Source: Bacteroidales bacterium (GTDB lineage: Bacteria > Bacteroidota > Bacteroidia > Bacteroidales > ML635J-15). Taken from it: 49,598 nucleotides of DNA. The notes beneath the pieces are model-generated. The model saw nothing but the letters and a program-made list of their open reading frames with translations. It had not been told where the DNA came from and did no database searches. Shown piece by piece: positions 17,229-26,321 of this stretch (positions are counted from its first letter, which is position 1; every line of letters starts with the position of its first letter). Location: assembly GCA_016937855.1 (NCBI GenBank), contig JAFGVU010000098.1:1-49598 (forward strand), read 5' to 3'. The translations under genes were made by a program, and so were the position numbers.

Positions 17229-17771
17229 TTAAGCTTTTTCTAAAGCATTCATTCCTTTTCCAATTGCTTCTTCGTTAAGAGGAAGAAGTTTGTGGTTGCG
17301 AGCAGGAATAGATTTTTTAAGCCCTTTTACAACATTTTCCATTTTAACAATAGGTTTAATTTTGAGGTATGCACCTAAAACAACCATGTTAAAAACCTTT
17401 GCATTTCCCATTTCGGTTGCGATTTTGGTTGCTTCAACTTTGTAAATGTTGATGTCGGTACGCTCAGGGTGTCTGGTAATACCGTTTGGGTCATAAAGCA
17501 AAGTGCCACCTTTCTTAACCATAGATTCAAACTTATCCATTGATTGTTGGTTTAGGATAATTGCTGTATCATATTGGGTTAAAATAGGAGAGCTGATTCT
17601 TTCGTCACTGATAATTGCAGTAACGTTTGAGGTTCCACCTCTCATTTCCGGTCCGTATGATGGCATCCATGATACTTCTTGTCCTTGCATTAGACCTGAG
17701 TATGTAAGAATTTTACCCATTGAAAGAACACCTTGTCCACCAAATCCGGCAATAATTATTTCTTCAGTCAT
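17229..17771 (-). CDS. 2-oxoacid:ferredoxin oxidoreductase, gamma subunit
   Basis: This 180-residue protein is of the pyruvate/ketoisovalerate oxidoreductase catalytic (gamma) domain family. It has the hallmark FGGQGVLSMG near the start and PSYGPEMRGGTSN further on. It is the last gene of a four-gene operon, 15 bp after the beta subunit gene. In this enzyme class the gamma domain contributes to coenzyme A binding during oxidative decarboxylation of a 2-oxoacid to its acyl-CoA with reduction of ferredoxin. The substrate (2-oxoisovalerate or 2-oxoglutarate) cannot be fixed from sequence by eye. Confidence 0.9.
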   Translation of the reverse strand: MTEEIIIAGFGGQGVLSMGKILTYSGLMQGQEVSWMPSYGPEMRGGTSNVTAIISDERISSPILTQYDTAIILNQQSMDKFESMVKKGGTLLYDPNGITRHPERTDINIYKVEATKIATEMGNAKVFNMVVLGAYLKIKPIVKMENVVKGLKKSIPARNHKLLPLNEEAIGKGMNALEKA

Positions 17772-17786
17772 AATTTTAAATTTTAA

Positions 17787-18575
17787 TTATTTACTAACAA
17801 TTTCACCGTCCACTTTAATGTCACCAAGTGGATAAAACGGGAACATATTATCTTCCATCCATTCGTTTGCTTTAACAGGATTAAGTTTCCATCCTGAGTT
17901 ACAGTTTGAAACTATTTCGACGAATGAAACACCTCTTTTTAGCTTTTGATTTTCGAAAGCCATTTTAATTGCTTTTTTCGCTTTGCGTACGTTTCTTGGC
18001 GAATGTACACTCTGACGAGTAACGAAATATGTTCCGGCTAATTGAGATACAAGTTCTGTCATTTTTAGAGGATTTCCCATAATCTCGACATCACGACCAA
18101 ACGGACATGTTGAAGCAGGCATTCCTGGAAGAGTTGTTGGAGCCATTTGACCACCTGTCATACCATAAATACCATTGTTGACGAAAATGATAGTGATGTT
18201 TTCACCACGATTACATGCATGGATAGTCTCAGCAGTCCCAATAGCAGCCAAATCGCCATCACCCTGATATGTGAAAACATACTTTTCGGGCATTACTCTT
18301 TTAATGGCAGTAGCAACTGCCGGAGCGCGTCCGTGAGCAGCTTGTTGAAAATCAACATCTAAAAAATTATACATTAAAACAGAACATCCAACTGGTGATA
18401 CACCTATTGTTTCGGCTTGGATGCCCATTTCTTCTATTACCTCTGCGATAAGACGGTGAGCAGTACCATGACCGCATCCCGGACAGTAACTTAAAGTTGT
18501 ATCTGTCATTACCTTGCTCTTTTTATAGACAAGGTTTTCTTCTTTTATTATGTCTTGTATTGTGATTTCAGCCAT
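17787..18575 (-). CDS. 2-oxoacid:ferredoxin oxidoreductase, TPP-binding beta subunit
   Basis: A 262-residue thiamine-pyrophosphate-binding subunit. The TPP/Mg motif is GDGDLAAIG followed by the distal Asn in VNNGIYGMTGGQ. The early CPGCGHG and the later Cys (GVSPVGCSV, FVEIVSNC) are the candidate ligands of the subunit's [4Fe-4S] cluster. It lies 3 bp after the alpha subunit gene and 15 bp before gamma. In such enzymes this subunit carries out decarboxylation and passes electrons to ferredoxin. The length fits the short beta subunits of Vor/Kor enzymes, rather than the longer single-chain pyruvate enzymes. Confidence 0.92.
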   Translation of the reverse strand: MAEITIQDIIKEENLVYKKSKVMTDTTLSYCPGCGHGTAHRLIAEVIEEMGIQAETIGVSPVGCSVLMYNFLDVDFQQAAHGRAPAVATAIKRVMPEKYVFTYQGDGDLAAIGTAETIHACNRGENITIIFVNNGIYGMTGGQMAPTTLPGMPASTCPFGRDVEIMGNPLKMTELVSQLAGTYFVTRQSVHSPRNVRKAKKAIKMAFENQKLKRGVSFVEIVSNCNSGWKLNPVKANEWMEDNMFPFYPLGDIKVDGEIVSK

Positions 18576-18578
18576 GAT

Positions 18579-19664
18579 TTAACCTCCTATTATTTTTTGT
18601 TCTAAAGCTTCTACGATTTCTTCCGGAGAAGGGATAACACCACCCAAACGTCCAAAGTGCTCAACAGGTTTTTTGAATTGTACAGCAAGTCGCACGTCTT
18701 CAACCATTTGTCCTGCACTCATTTCAACTGCTAAAAATCCTTTAACTCTTTCAGTTAATTCAGCAATAATTTTTGTTGGGAAAGGGAAAAGAGTAATTAG
18801 ACGTAAAATACCTACTTTTATTCCTTTTGCTCTGAGAATATCCATAGCTTTCATACTTAATCGTGACGAAGATCCATAAGCAACGATAATATATTCAGCA
18901 TCATCACAATTAATTAATTCGTATCTAACTTCTTTTTCTTTTACTTCTTCGTATTTTTTTATCAATTTAAGATTAAATTCCTCTTGTTTTGCAGCAACTA
19001 AATCTAAGGAAGTAATAATGTTTCTTTCTCTACTTTCAGGTTTACCGGTTGTTGCCCATGGACACTGTTTGATGATTTCTTCTGGACTTCTTCTTTGTTT
19101 TTGTTCACCAATCTCAACTTTTTCCATCATCTGTCCAATAATACCATCCGACTGAATCATAACAGGATTACGATATTTGAAAGCTAAATCAAAACCTAAC
19201 TCAACAAAATCGTACATTTCCTGTACAGAGGCCGGTGCAAGTACAATTAATCTATAATCGCCATGACCGCCACCTTTAGTTGATTGGAAGTAGTCTGATT
19301 GTGAAGGCTGAATGGTACCTAAACCTGGCCCCCCCCTAACTACGTTTAATATTAAACATGGGAGCTCTGCTCCTGCAATATATGAAATTCCTTCTTGTTT
19401 TAAGCTTATACCTGGGCTTGATGATGATGTCATTGACATTCTACCACAAGCAGCAGCTCCATAAATCATATTGATTGCTGCAACTTCGCTTTCGGCCTGC
19501 AAAACAACCATTCCTGTTCTCTCATAGGGTTTTTCTGACATCAGATATTCAATTACCTCCGATTGCGGAGTAATAGGATAGCCAAAATATGCATCAGCCC
19601 CAACGCGAATAGCAGCTTCTGCTATCGCCTCATTACCTTTCATTAACCTTAGTTCTTTTTCCAT
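18579..19664 (-). CDS. vorB: 2-oxoacid:ferredoxin oxidoreductase, alpha subunit (VorB-like)
   Basis: A 361-residue alpha subunit with the conserved N-terminal GYPITPQSEVIEYL, the SSSSPGISL segment and a transketolase C-terminal-like domain (about 250-350). In Bacteroidota closely similar proteins are annotated as 3-methyl-2-oxobutanoate dehydrogenase subunit VorB. The related 2-oxoglutarate (Kor) enzyme is the main alternative, so the symbol is tentative. It is cotranscribed with the ferredoxin upstream and beta/gamma downstream. A run of eight G on the coding strand (19329-19336) lies within the frame but encodes a normal RGGPGLG segment. Confidence 0.88.
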   Translation of the reverse strand: MEKELRLMKGNEAIAEAAIRVGADAYFGYPITPQSEVIEYLMSEKPYERTGMVVLQAESEVAAINMIYGAAACGRMSMTSSSSPGISLKQEGISYIAGAELPCLILNVVRGGPGLGTIQPSQSDYFQSTKGGGHGDYRLIVLAPASVQEMYDFVELGFDLAFKYRNPVMIQSDGIIGQMMEKVEIGEQKQRRSPEEIIKQCPWATTGKPESRERNIITSLDLVAAKQEEFNLKLIKKYEEVKEKEVRYELINCDDAEYIIVAYGSSSRLSMKAMDILRAKGIKVGILRLITLFPFPTKIIAELTERVKGFLAVEMSAGQMVEDVRLAVQFKKPVEHFGRLGGVIPSPEEIVEALEQKIIGG

Positions 19665-19690
19665 TTTGTCTAAATTTTTATGTGATTAAA

Positions 19691-19918
19691 TCAGGCCACT
19701 TTAACCTTGTAAACCGATATAACTCCGTCCGGACAAACAATTGCACAATTTGCACATCCAATGCATGCTTCCGGATTTTTCATGTAAGAATAATTGTAAC
19801 CCTTACCATTAACTTCTTTTGCTAAGTCGAGAACGTCCTGAGGACAGGCAGGTACGCATACACCACAGCCTTTACACCCTTCGACATCAACTAGAATAGC
19901 TCCTCTGATTTTTGCCAT
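19691..19918 (-). CDS. 2x[4Fe-4S] ferredoxin subunit of the 2-oxoacid oxidoreductase
   Basis: A 75-residue ferredoxin with two CxxCxxCxxxCP motifs (CKGCGVCVPACP and CIGCANCAIVCP). As the first gene of the operon it is the delta (VorD/KorD-like) subunit, the exit point for electrons from the oxidoreductase. The start at 19918 (MAKIRGAI) is preferred over an upstream in-frame ATG at 19957. The latter would sit on top of the -7 box at 19955-19962 and add a Lys/Asn-rich leader. Confidence 0.9.
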   Translation of the reverse strand: MAKIRGAILVDVEGCKGCGVCVPACPQDVLDLAKEVNGKGYNYSYMKNPEACIGCANCAIVCPDGVISVYKVKVA

Positions 19919-19954
19919 AATTATTTTATTTAAAAAATTGTTATTATTTCTCCC

Positions 19955-19962
19955 CAAAAGTA
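19955..19962 (-). promoter_or_regulatory. -7 promoter box of the 2-oxoacid oxidoreductase operon
   Basis: On the minus strand the sequence reads TACTTTTG, matching TAnnTTTG, 36 bp before the ATG at 19918. No clear TTG is found at the -33 position. The 334-bp divergent gap 19919-20252 holds this box and the one at 20221; I see nothing else in it except A/T runs. Confidence 0.5.
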
Positions 19963-20220
19963 AAAAAAAAAATTAAATCTGAAAATGTTTCTTGACAGGT
20001 TTACACTTTGTTACTTATTTTATTTGTAAGAATTTATAAAGTCTAATTGTTGGAAGGTATGATATTACTATGAGGGTTTGAATTATGCTTGCTTAAATTT
20101 TATTTTATTATGTTAGACTAACCTATTTGAAAATTTCTGATATGCTTAAGTTTTGAGAAAAGTGCTTCAACATTATTATGTTAAAATCTGTTTTATTAAA
20201 ACTTTTTATGAAATATTTAC

Positions 20221-20228
20221 TAATTTTG
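20221..20228 (+). promoter_or_regulatory. -7 promoter box of the nitroreductase gene
   Basis: TAATTTTG matches the TAnnTTTG consensus and ends 24 bp before the ATG at 20253. No matching -33 TTG is seen. Confidence 0.45.
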
Positions 20229-20252
20229 AAAAATAAATAAATCAGTTTTATT

Positions 20253-20813
20253 ATGGAAATGCTAGAATTAATAAAATCACGTCGTAGCCCCAGAGGCTTT
20301 TTTGATAAGTCGGTTAGTGAAGAAGATTTAATGAAAATGTTTGATGCCGCACGCTGGGCTGCTTCTTCGTATAACGGACAACCATGGCGGTTTATATATG
20401 CCGATAAAGAAAAAAATCCTGAGTTATATGAAACATTATTAAATATTATGGTAGAATTTAATCAGGCTTGGGCTAAAGCAGCGCCAATTTTAATGTTAAC
20501 ATTGGCTAGAGTTAAATACGAACATAATGAAGAAGATTATAAACATGCATGGCACGATTTAGGGCTTGCCATGGGTAATATGGCAATTATGGGTGAATCG
20601 CTAGGAATATCTATGCATATTATGGGGGGATTTGATGCTGATAAAGCAAAAAAAGATCTTAATATCCCTGAAAAGCTTGAACCTGTAACTATGGTTGCTG
20701 TTGGTTATGGCGGAATGCCAGGCAATTTACCTTTAGATATTTATAAAATGGAACAAGTTCCAAGAGTTAGAAAAGAAATAGAAGAAATTGCTTTTAATAA
20801 AGCTTTTGAGTAA
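20253..20813 (+). CDS. Nitroreductase-family flavoprotein
   Basis: A 186-residue protein of the FMN-dependent nitroreductase family. The N-terminal IKSRRSPRGF...S and the ARWAASSYNGQPWRF segment supply the usual FMN phosphate and ring contacts. VAVGYGGMP near residue 150 is the family's C-terminal FMN motif. It is cytoplasmic, since it has no signal peptide, unlike the second nitroreductase at 41492. It is transcribed alone, divergently from the 2-oxoacid oxidoreductase operon. Likely an NAD(P)H-dependent reductase of quinones or nitro compounds; the physiological substrate is unknown. Confidence 0.88.
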   Translation: MEMLELIKSRRSPRGFFDKSVSEEDLMKMFDAARWAASSYNGQPWRFIYADKEKNPELYETLLNIMVEFNQAWAKAAPILMLTLARVKYEHNEEDYKHAWHDLGLAMGNMAIMGESLGISMHIMGGFDADKAKKDLNIPEKLEPVTMVAVGYGGMPGNLPLDIYKMEQVPRVRKEIEEIAFNKAFE

Positions 20814-20867
20814 GTGCAACCAATTTTTTAAAACTATCGTTCTCTGTTAAACTAAAACTAATATTTT

Positions 20868-22940
20868 ATGAAAAAACTACTATTGTGGAACCTGTTTGCG
20901 ATTTTATTTTTCACAAGTGCAATTGCTCAGGATATTGTGACAACACGTCCTCAGAAAAAAGCTGTTGTACTCGAAGAATATACCGGTATAAATTGCCCAT
21001 TTTGTCCTCAGGGACATGCTGCTGCAGAAGCTATTGCAACATCAAATCCTAACAAAACTTTTATTGTTAATGTGCATACTGGTTATTATTCTACACCAAG
21101 TGCCGGACAACCTGATTTTAGAACTAGTTTTGGTTCCGCTCTTGAAGGCCAAATAAGTCTTGAAGGCTACCCCTCAGGGACAGTAAATCGTCACTATTTT
21201 TCTGATTTGTCAACTGGTGGAGGAACTGCTTTAAGTCGGGATGTGTGGGCAAATGCTGCACAACAAATATTCGAGGAATCATCTCCGGTTAATGTAGGAG
21301 TATCTACTGTTTATAATCCCGGAACTCGTGAGATTGTTATTACTGTCGAAGCATATTTTGTTGAAGGATTGCCATTTGGATTAAATTCTAACTTCATTCA
21401 AGTTGCAATTTTAGAATCAAATGTTATCGGATATCAGGCAGGAGCAAGCTCATCTTATAATCATAAGCATATATTGAGAGATCTTGTAACTGGTCAATGG
21501 GGCGAGGAAATTGAGAATATAGAACAAGGTACAGTAGTTACAAAAACGTATAATTATACTCTTGACGAAGAATTTGTTGCCGAAAATTGCACTGTGCTGG
21601 CTTTTATTACTGAAACTCGTCAAGAGATTATTACAGGAGCTGAAGCACCTGTGATTGATGGCTGGAATAATGGCGAAATTGAACCTGATTATGCTCGTTT
21701 GTTTGCTGATACTAACCTCGACGCTGGACAAGTTGATCAGGAATCACAGTTTAATGTTACATTAATTAATGGTCTCGCAGATGCTCAAAATGCAACATTG
21801 ACTCTTGTACATGATGCTCCCGAAGATTGGACAGTAACTTTCACTGTTGATGGTAATGATTATACCGAGTCGGCTTCAATTAGCCTTTTAGGTGATGAAG
21901 TTAAAGACGTTACAATAAATGTTACTCCTGGCGAAACTGTTGGAGTTGCAAATTGTGTTCTTAGTCTTTCAAGTGAAACATATCCTGCAGAAGATGAAAA
22001 AGTAGCAGAAGTTTTTGTTGTTTCCGGAGTTGATAACCTAATTATAAATGGCTCGGGACAGAATAATAATATATCAAGTGATGATTTTACTTCTGTATAT
22101 AAAAACGGATTATCAGAGGCTGGTTGCGAAAGTTATGGTGCTATTCCTGGTTCAACATTGGTGCAGGCAGCTGATTTTGGCTTACTCGAAGACGTGAAAA
22201 ATATTTATATGAATGTTGGTGGAACTATCCCAGTATTAACCGTGGATCAAACAAATGTATTGACTGATTTTATTGATAATGGCGGTAATCTATTAATCGC
22301 TGGTCAAGATGTGGGATTTGATATTTTTGGTTCTGGTGCTTCCTCTGGTAGCATAACTCAAAAACTTTTCTTCCAAAATTACCTGTCAGTAAGTCTGTTG
22401 AATGATGGTGATGCACAAAACAACTCTATAAGTTCTACAGTAGATTCGGTTTATAGTGGGATTTCAGGTGTAGCTCTTTATAATGCATATTCGGGAGCCT
22501 TTGATCCTGATGCTGTTAAAAAATATGGTAACGCTCAAGAAGTGCTTTTTTATCCAAGTGGTAAAGCTGCCGCTGTTAAAAACTATAAAGGTGACGCACG
22601 AATTGTTTATTTCGCTTTTGGTTTAGAACAAGTGCAAAACGCAGATGCAAGAAACGATTTATTAGATCGTACCTACAGATGGTTTCAAGGCTGGGAGGGA
22701 AGCAATGTTGAATCGAATCGTTTAGTTGATTTGAGCATGTATCCAAATCCTGTTACTAATATTTTAACTGTCGATAGTCAGGGCGAGTTTGAATACTCTA
22801 TTATTAATGTCTCGGGGCAAGTAGTTTTACAAGGAATATCAAATGGACAAATTACTACCTCAGAGCTTCCTTCTGGGTTGTACATGATTAAAGTAAAAAG
22901 CGATATTGGTGAGTCAATAAATAAATTTACCAAAGACTAA
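20868..22940 (+). CDS. Omp28-like exported protein with thioredoxin-type CxxC and T9SS tail
   Basis: A 690-residue protein with a signal peptide (1-20, ending AIAQ). The Omp28-like thioredoxin fold has the sequence VLEEYTGINCPFCPQGH with C43-x2-C46, and a middle beta-rich region follows (about 270-390). A segment resembling a putative GATase-like or Ig-linked domain (about 390-610) comes next, and the T9SS tail begins at SMYPNPVTNI (about 621). Omp28 relatives are outer-membrane or secreted proteins of Bacteroidota. The CxxC suggests a redox or metal-binding role outside the cell. The gene is monocistronic, ending in the terminator at 22999. Confidence 0.85.
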   Translation: MKKLLLWNLFAILFFTSAIAQDIVTTRPQKKAVVLEEYTGINCPFCPQGHAAAEAIATSNPNKTFIVNVHTGYYSTPSAGQPDFRTSFGSALEGQISLEGYPSGTVNRHYFSDLSTGGGTALSRDVWANAAQQIFEESSPVNVGVSTVYNPGTREIVITVEAYFVEGLPFGLNSNFIQVAILESNVIGYQAGASSSYNHKHILRDLVTGQWGEEIENIEQGTVVTKTYNYTLDEEFVAENCTVLAFITETRQEIITGAEAPVIDGWNNGEIEPDYARLFADTNLDAGQVDQESQFNVTLINGLADAQNATLTLVHDAPEDWTVTFTVDGNDYTESASISLLGDEVKDVTINVTPGETVGVANCVLSLSSETYPAEDEKVAEVFVVSGVDNLIINGSGQNNNISSDDFTSVYKNGLSEAGCESYGAIPGSTLVQAADFGLLEDVKNIYMNVGGTIPVLTVDQTNVLTDFIDNGGNLLIAGQDVGFDIFGSGASSGSITQKLFFQNYLSVSLLNDGDAQNNSISSTVDSVYSGISGVALYNAYSGAFDPDAVKKYGNAQEVLFYPSGKAAAVKNYKGDARIVYFAFGLEQVQNADARNDLLDRTYRWFQGWEGSNVESNRLVDLSMYPNPVTNILTVDSQGEFEYSIINVSGQVVLQGISNGQITTSELPSGLYMIKVKSDIGESINKFTKD

Positions 22941-22998
22941 AAACTTTATTAACACAGGTGCTACTATGTGTTTTTAAGTAGCTCTTTATTATAAATGG

Positions 22999-23026
22999 AG
23001 TGCCGGACTAACCGGCACTTTTTTTT
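22999..23026. terminator. Bidirectional rho-independent terminator
   Basis: A perfect 8-bp stem AGTGCCGG (22999-23006) / CCGGCACT (23012-23019) with a 5-base loop is followed by a run of eight T. It lies between the Omp28-like gene (plus) and the K+ channel gene (minus). Confidence 0.9.
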
Positions 23027-23057
23027 ATCTTCTCCAAAATGATAGCTGAGTAAATTT

Positions 23058-24125
23058 TCAACCTCTTCCTTCTTTCTGCTTAAAGATTTTCTCTAATTCC
23101 TGTTTCGATTTTCCATCAACAAGTATTATTAAATAATCGTCCATAATAATTGTTAAATCATTTTTTGGATTTTTAAAAATCTTGTAATGCCCGTTTTCTT
23201 TTCTGCTTATACCCATTAAGATTGCATTATATTCTTTTTTTAATCCTATAAAGCTATCCATGTAGTTTTGATTTAAATACGGATTATGTTCATTTACTTT
23301 AAATTCAACCAAATCGTGATCGTTTTCATCTTTTGCAGAGGACATTATATCTTCGGTAAAGTAGGCTACATCTGGTTCAAAATTATAACTGGCAACAAGT
23401 TTTGATGCAACTTCCTGATTTGAAATGGAAAATGTTACCCCGGCTGTTTCGAAAGTGTCCTTTAATTCGGCATTATTCAATGATACAATATAATTTAAAT
23501 TAGGGTATATTTTTTTTATGTTTAGAAGTCTTACTAATGTCTCGGAATCGTCATGAAAGTTGATAAATACGCTTGATGAATTTGTGATGTTTAATAACTC
23601 ATAGCTTTCAGTATTTGAATAATCAGAGAAAAGAACAAAAATATCTTTTTCTCCAAATTTATTGTAAATAAGATCAATATCTTCTTTTCTATTTGTAACA
23701 ACTGCGACTTTCTTGCCGCTTTCCAAAATCCACTTTGTTACATTCATTGCAAAAATGTCCCAACCAATTATTACACAGTGATTCTTCATTTTAGTGCCCA
23801 TATATCCTAATTTTTTTGTTTCCATTACTTGTCGTATTTTATTTGTAAATTGGCTAATGAGTGCTCCCATTAATGCAATACTGCCTAAAACTAAAACGCT
23901 TCCAAGTATTTTTCCTAATACTGTAACAGGAACCATGTCGCCATATCCTACAGCTGCGATTGTTACAATCCCATACCAAAGGGCATCGGCAAAACTATTA
24001 ATTGCAGTGTCGGGATTTTGGGATTCAACATTATAAACAGCAAATTGAAATGCCAGAAAAAACACGATTATAATTGTACCCCAAATAACCCAACTTTTAA
24101 ATAATCTTGTTTTGTGGTTTTTCAT
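23058..24125 (-). CDS. Two-helix potassium channel with RCK/TrkA-N domain
   Basis: A 355-residue protein. TM1 is about residues 11-32. The pore carries the K+ selectivity filter AAVGYGD (57-63), and TM2 is about 68-90. A TrkA-N-type Rossmann domain follows (HCVIIGWDIFAMNV, about 112-230), then a TrkA-C-like tail (about 265-350). The filter has Ala where many channels have Thr before VGYG, a change seen in other prokaryotic channels. The architecture is that of MthK-like ligand-gated K+ channels. The minus-strand promoter at 24183-24213 is one of the best matches in the window. Confidence 0.9.
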   Translation of the reverse strand: MKNHKTRLFKSWVIWGTIIIVFFLAFQFAVYNVESQNPDTAINSFADALWYGIVTIAAVGYGDMVPVTVLGKILGSVLVLGSIALMGALISQFTNKIRQVMETKKLGYMGTKMKNHCVIIGWDIFAMNVTKWILESGKKVAVVTNRKEDIDLIYNKFGEKDIFVLFSDYSNTESYELLNITNSSSVFINFHDDSETLVRLLNIKKIYPNLNYIVSLNNAELKDTFETAGVTFSISNQEVASKLVASYNFEPDVAYFTEDIMSSAKDENDHDLVEFKVNEHNPYLNQNYMDSFIGLKKEYNAILMGISRKENGHYKIFKNPKNDLTIIMDDYLIILVDGKSKQELEKIFKQKEGRG

Positions 24126-24182
24126 TTTTGTTTTTGAGTATTACGTTTTAACTCTTTTTTGATACATGATTTTTCTCAGCAT

Positions 24183-24213
24183 CAAAATTACTAACAAATA
24201 TTATAAATTGCAA
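24183..24213 (-). promoter_or_regulatory. Bacteroidota promoter of the K+ channel gene
   Basis: On the minus strand a -33 TTG (24213-24211) and a -7 TAATTTTG (24190-24183) are separated by exactly 20 bp, matching the -33/-7 architecture known for Bacteroides sigma-ABfr promoters. Confidence 0.6.
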
Positions 24214-24252
24214 TATGTTTTATTTTTATTCAATTTATTCTTTAAACTTATT

Positions 24253-24260
24253 TATCTTTG
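24253..24260 (+). promoter_or_regulatory. -7 promoter box of the methyltransferase gene
   Basis: TATCTTTG matches TAnnTTTG and ends 20 bp before the ATG at 24281. Its position inside the longer reading frame supports 24281 as the true start. Confidence 0.5.
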
Positions 24261-24280
24261 GCAACTTAAAAAAATATAAT

Positions 24281-25045
24281 ATGGCTTTTAGAGATTTATT
24301 ATTTAGAGGGTGGTATTGGTACGTTAATAAAGCGGACAAAAATGCAGAAGTTCTTTTTATGAATTACGGTTATCATGATAAAAATGAACATATTGAATTT
24401 GATCAGGATGATGAACCTAATAGATACTCTATACAGTTGTATCATCGTCTTGCAAAATCTGTTGATCTGACTGATAAGGATATTCTTGAAGTTGGTTGCG
24501 GTAGAGGCGGTGGACTGGCTTATATAAATAAAACATTTAAGCCAAAATCAGCTTTGGGTATCGACTTGGATGCTAGAGCAGCAAAATTTGGCAACTCGTT
24601 TTACAAGTCATCAAGTTTGCGATTTGAGCAAGGAAATGCGCAGGAATTATATCTTGAAGATAACAGCAAGGATGTAGTGTTTAATGTTGAATCTTCTCAT
24701 CGTTATCCTCAAATGGAAAAGTTTCTTGAAGAGGTTTATCGTGTACTTCGTCCCGGAGGATATTTTCTCATTACAGATTTTCGTTATCCAAACGAAATGG
24801 AAGAGTATCACAATCTTATCAAGAAATTTGATTTTAAACAGTTTGACGAGCAAATTATAAATCCAAATGTGGTCGCAGCCTTGGAATGTGATTCTCCACG
24901 AAGAGAGGATCTGGTTAAACGTTTATCTCCCAAATTTTTGCATAAAACTGCCTTGAACTTTGCTGGCACTATTGGCTCTCCAACTTTTGAACAAATAAAA
25001 AATGGTGATTATACATACTTTGTATATTGCTATCAAAAGAAATAG
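24281..25045 (+). CDS. Class I SAM-dependent methyltransferase
   Basis: A 254-residue protein. Motif I is DILEVGCGRGGGLAYI, the acidic residue is in LGIDLDARA, and motif IV lies near VVFNVESSHRYP, with VLRPGGYFLITD as post-motif. The N-terminal WYWYVNKADKN..VLFMNYGY region resembles methyltransferases acting on hydrophobic polyketide or phthiotriol-type substrates, but the true substrate is unknown. The frame extends upstream to 24215. The start at 24281 (MAFRDLLFRG) is preferred because of the -7 box at 24253 and the hydrophobic, uncharacteristic leader otherwise produced. It is monocistronic. Confidence 0.85.
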   Translation: MAFRDLLFRGWYWYVNKADKNAEVLFMNYGYHDKNEHIEFDQDDEPNRYSIQLYHRLAKSVDLTDKDILEVGCGRGGGLAYINKTFKPKSALGIDLDARAAKFGNSFYKSSSLRFEQGNAQELYLEDNSKDVVFNVESSHRYPQMEKFLEEVYRVLRPGGYFLITDFRYPNEMEEYHNLIKKFDFKQFDEQIINPNVVAALECDSPRREDLVKRLSPKFLHKTALNFAGTIGSPTFEQIKNGDYTYFVYCYQKK

Positions 25046-25118
25046 TTCGTAAATTTTGTCTGGTTTGATTATTCCATTCTTTATAAATTTTCCATAAAAG
25101 ATGGTAGTCTCAATAAAA

Positions 25119-25161
25119 ATAACCTTGTAATTATTTTAAATTTTAAATATTACAAGGTTAT
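25119..25161 (-). terminator. 13-bp inverted repeat acting as terminator of the ATPase gene
   Basis: Perfect 13-bp arms (25119-25131 and 25149-25161) with a 17-base AT-rich loop. The right arm contains the last codons and stop of the minus-strand ATPase gene. On that strand the hairpin is followed by ATTTTTATTG, so it can serve as a terminator for it. Confidence 0.6.
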
Positions 25162-26286
25162 GTCCCAAAAATTGTCTGGTGTTATGCATTTAAATTCTGA
25201 ATTTGGGTACGCTTCTTTGAATGCATTTGGTGCCTTACATTTTTTATGAGAATTCCATTTAAATTCGTATCCGTATAATATTCCATTCCTGTCTTCAACT
25301 AAATCGATCTCTTGCCTGTCGTATGTTCTCCAAAAATAATTGTTAGAGAATATACTATGGTAGTGTTGTTTTTTTAGTCTTTCGATAAAGCAAAAGTTTT
25401 CCCATAACATTCCTGCATCCATTCGTTGATCAATTGGATTAAAATTGTTTATAATGGCATTTCGCACACCGTTGTCATAAAAATAATATCGATGACTTTT
25501 GGAGATTTCTTTCCGTAAATTATTCGAATATGCTCTTACTTTTACAATTATGAATGATTTCTCAAGTAAATCCAGATAGTGCTCAACTGTTTGTTTTGCA
25601 ATGCCCAATGATCTGGAAAGCTCATTTAATGAAACTTCTTTTCCTATCTGAAATGCTATCAGTTGTAAAAGATCACTGAGTTTGTCATGATTTTTAATGT
25701 TTTCCAGTTCCAGAATGTCTTTGAATAGATATGAGTTTCGCAATGTAATTAAGTATCTTTGCTTAGAATTGTAATTTAATGCATTGATGGTTTCTGGATA
25801 TGTCCCGTAAATTAGATAGTTATTTAAATTTAATTGAACAGTCATTCGTCCATAAGTGTCAACTAATTCCGATATTGATACCGGAAACATAGTGTAGGTA
25901 TTACATCTCCCGGTTAAAGGTTCGCCTGTGTCATTTGATAATTTAAACGAAGACGACCCGCTGGCTATAATCTTTAGCTGAGGGTTGTGATCAACTAGTA
26001 GCTTTAAGCCCCAACCGATGTTTGGTATTCTTTGTGCTTCGTCAATAAAAATGCCTGTATAGCCTCGAAAAGAATTTGTTATTTGGATTAAATCTTCGGA
26101 TGATAAAATTTTGCGTACTTGCAAGTCGTCTCCTGTCCCGATAAAAAAATTGCGGAAATTTGCTTGTACATATTTATGTGATATAGATGACTTTCCAACT
26201 CGTCGTGGACCATAAATAAGACAAACTTTGCCGGGGATAACATAGTCATCTAGCTGTTTTTCGATATGTCTGCTAATCCAATCCAT
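25150..26286 (-). CDS. AAA ATPase with DUF4143 domain (second copy)
   Basis: A 378-residue protein with Walker A YGPRRVGKS (K32) and a Walker B-like GIFIDEAQRI. Sensor-like SGSSSF and LTGR motifs follow, and a C-terminal DUF4143 region (about 190-375) ends with RQEIDLVED and YGYEFKW, the nuclease-like strand pattern. Family role is unknown. It lies downstream of the Mbx-like gene set in the same direction but is separated by 189 bp containing operator-like repeats, so it is probably independent. Confidence 0.85.
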   Translation of the reverse strand: MDWISRHIEKQLDDYVIPGKVCLIYGPRRVGKSSISHKYVQANFRNFFIGTGDDLQVRKILSSEDLIQITNSFRGYTGIFIDEAQRIPNIGWGLKLLVDHNPQLKIIASGSSSFKLSNDTGEPLTGRCNTYTMFPVSISELVDTYGRMTVQLNLNNYLIYGTYPETINALNYNSKQRYLITLRNSYLFKDILELENIKNHDKLSDLLQLIAFQIGKEVSLNELSRSLGIAKQTVEHYLDLLEKSFIIVKVRAYSNNLRKEISKSHRYYFYDNGVRNAIINNFNPIDQRMDAGMLWENFCFIERLKKQHYHSIFSNNYFWRTYDRQEIDLVEDRNGILYGYEFKWNSHKKCKAPNAFKEAYPNSEFKCITPDNFWDITL

Positions 26287-26321
26287 AGTATTATAATTTC
26301 ACAAAATTACAATATATTTAT

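Noticed and set aside
19329-19336. Eight-base C run in the alpha subunit gene as a phase-variation tract
   Set aside because: It encodes an ordinary RGGPGLG segment in a conserved enzyme, and nothing suggests a switched gene.
25119-25161. Attachment site or duplicated gene end (13-bp repeat containing the ATPase stop codon)
   Set aside because: The two copies are inverted and followed by T-rich sequence on the coding strand, which fits a terminator better than a direct att repeat.
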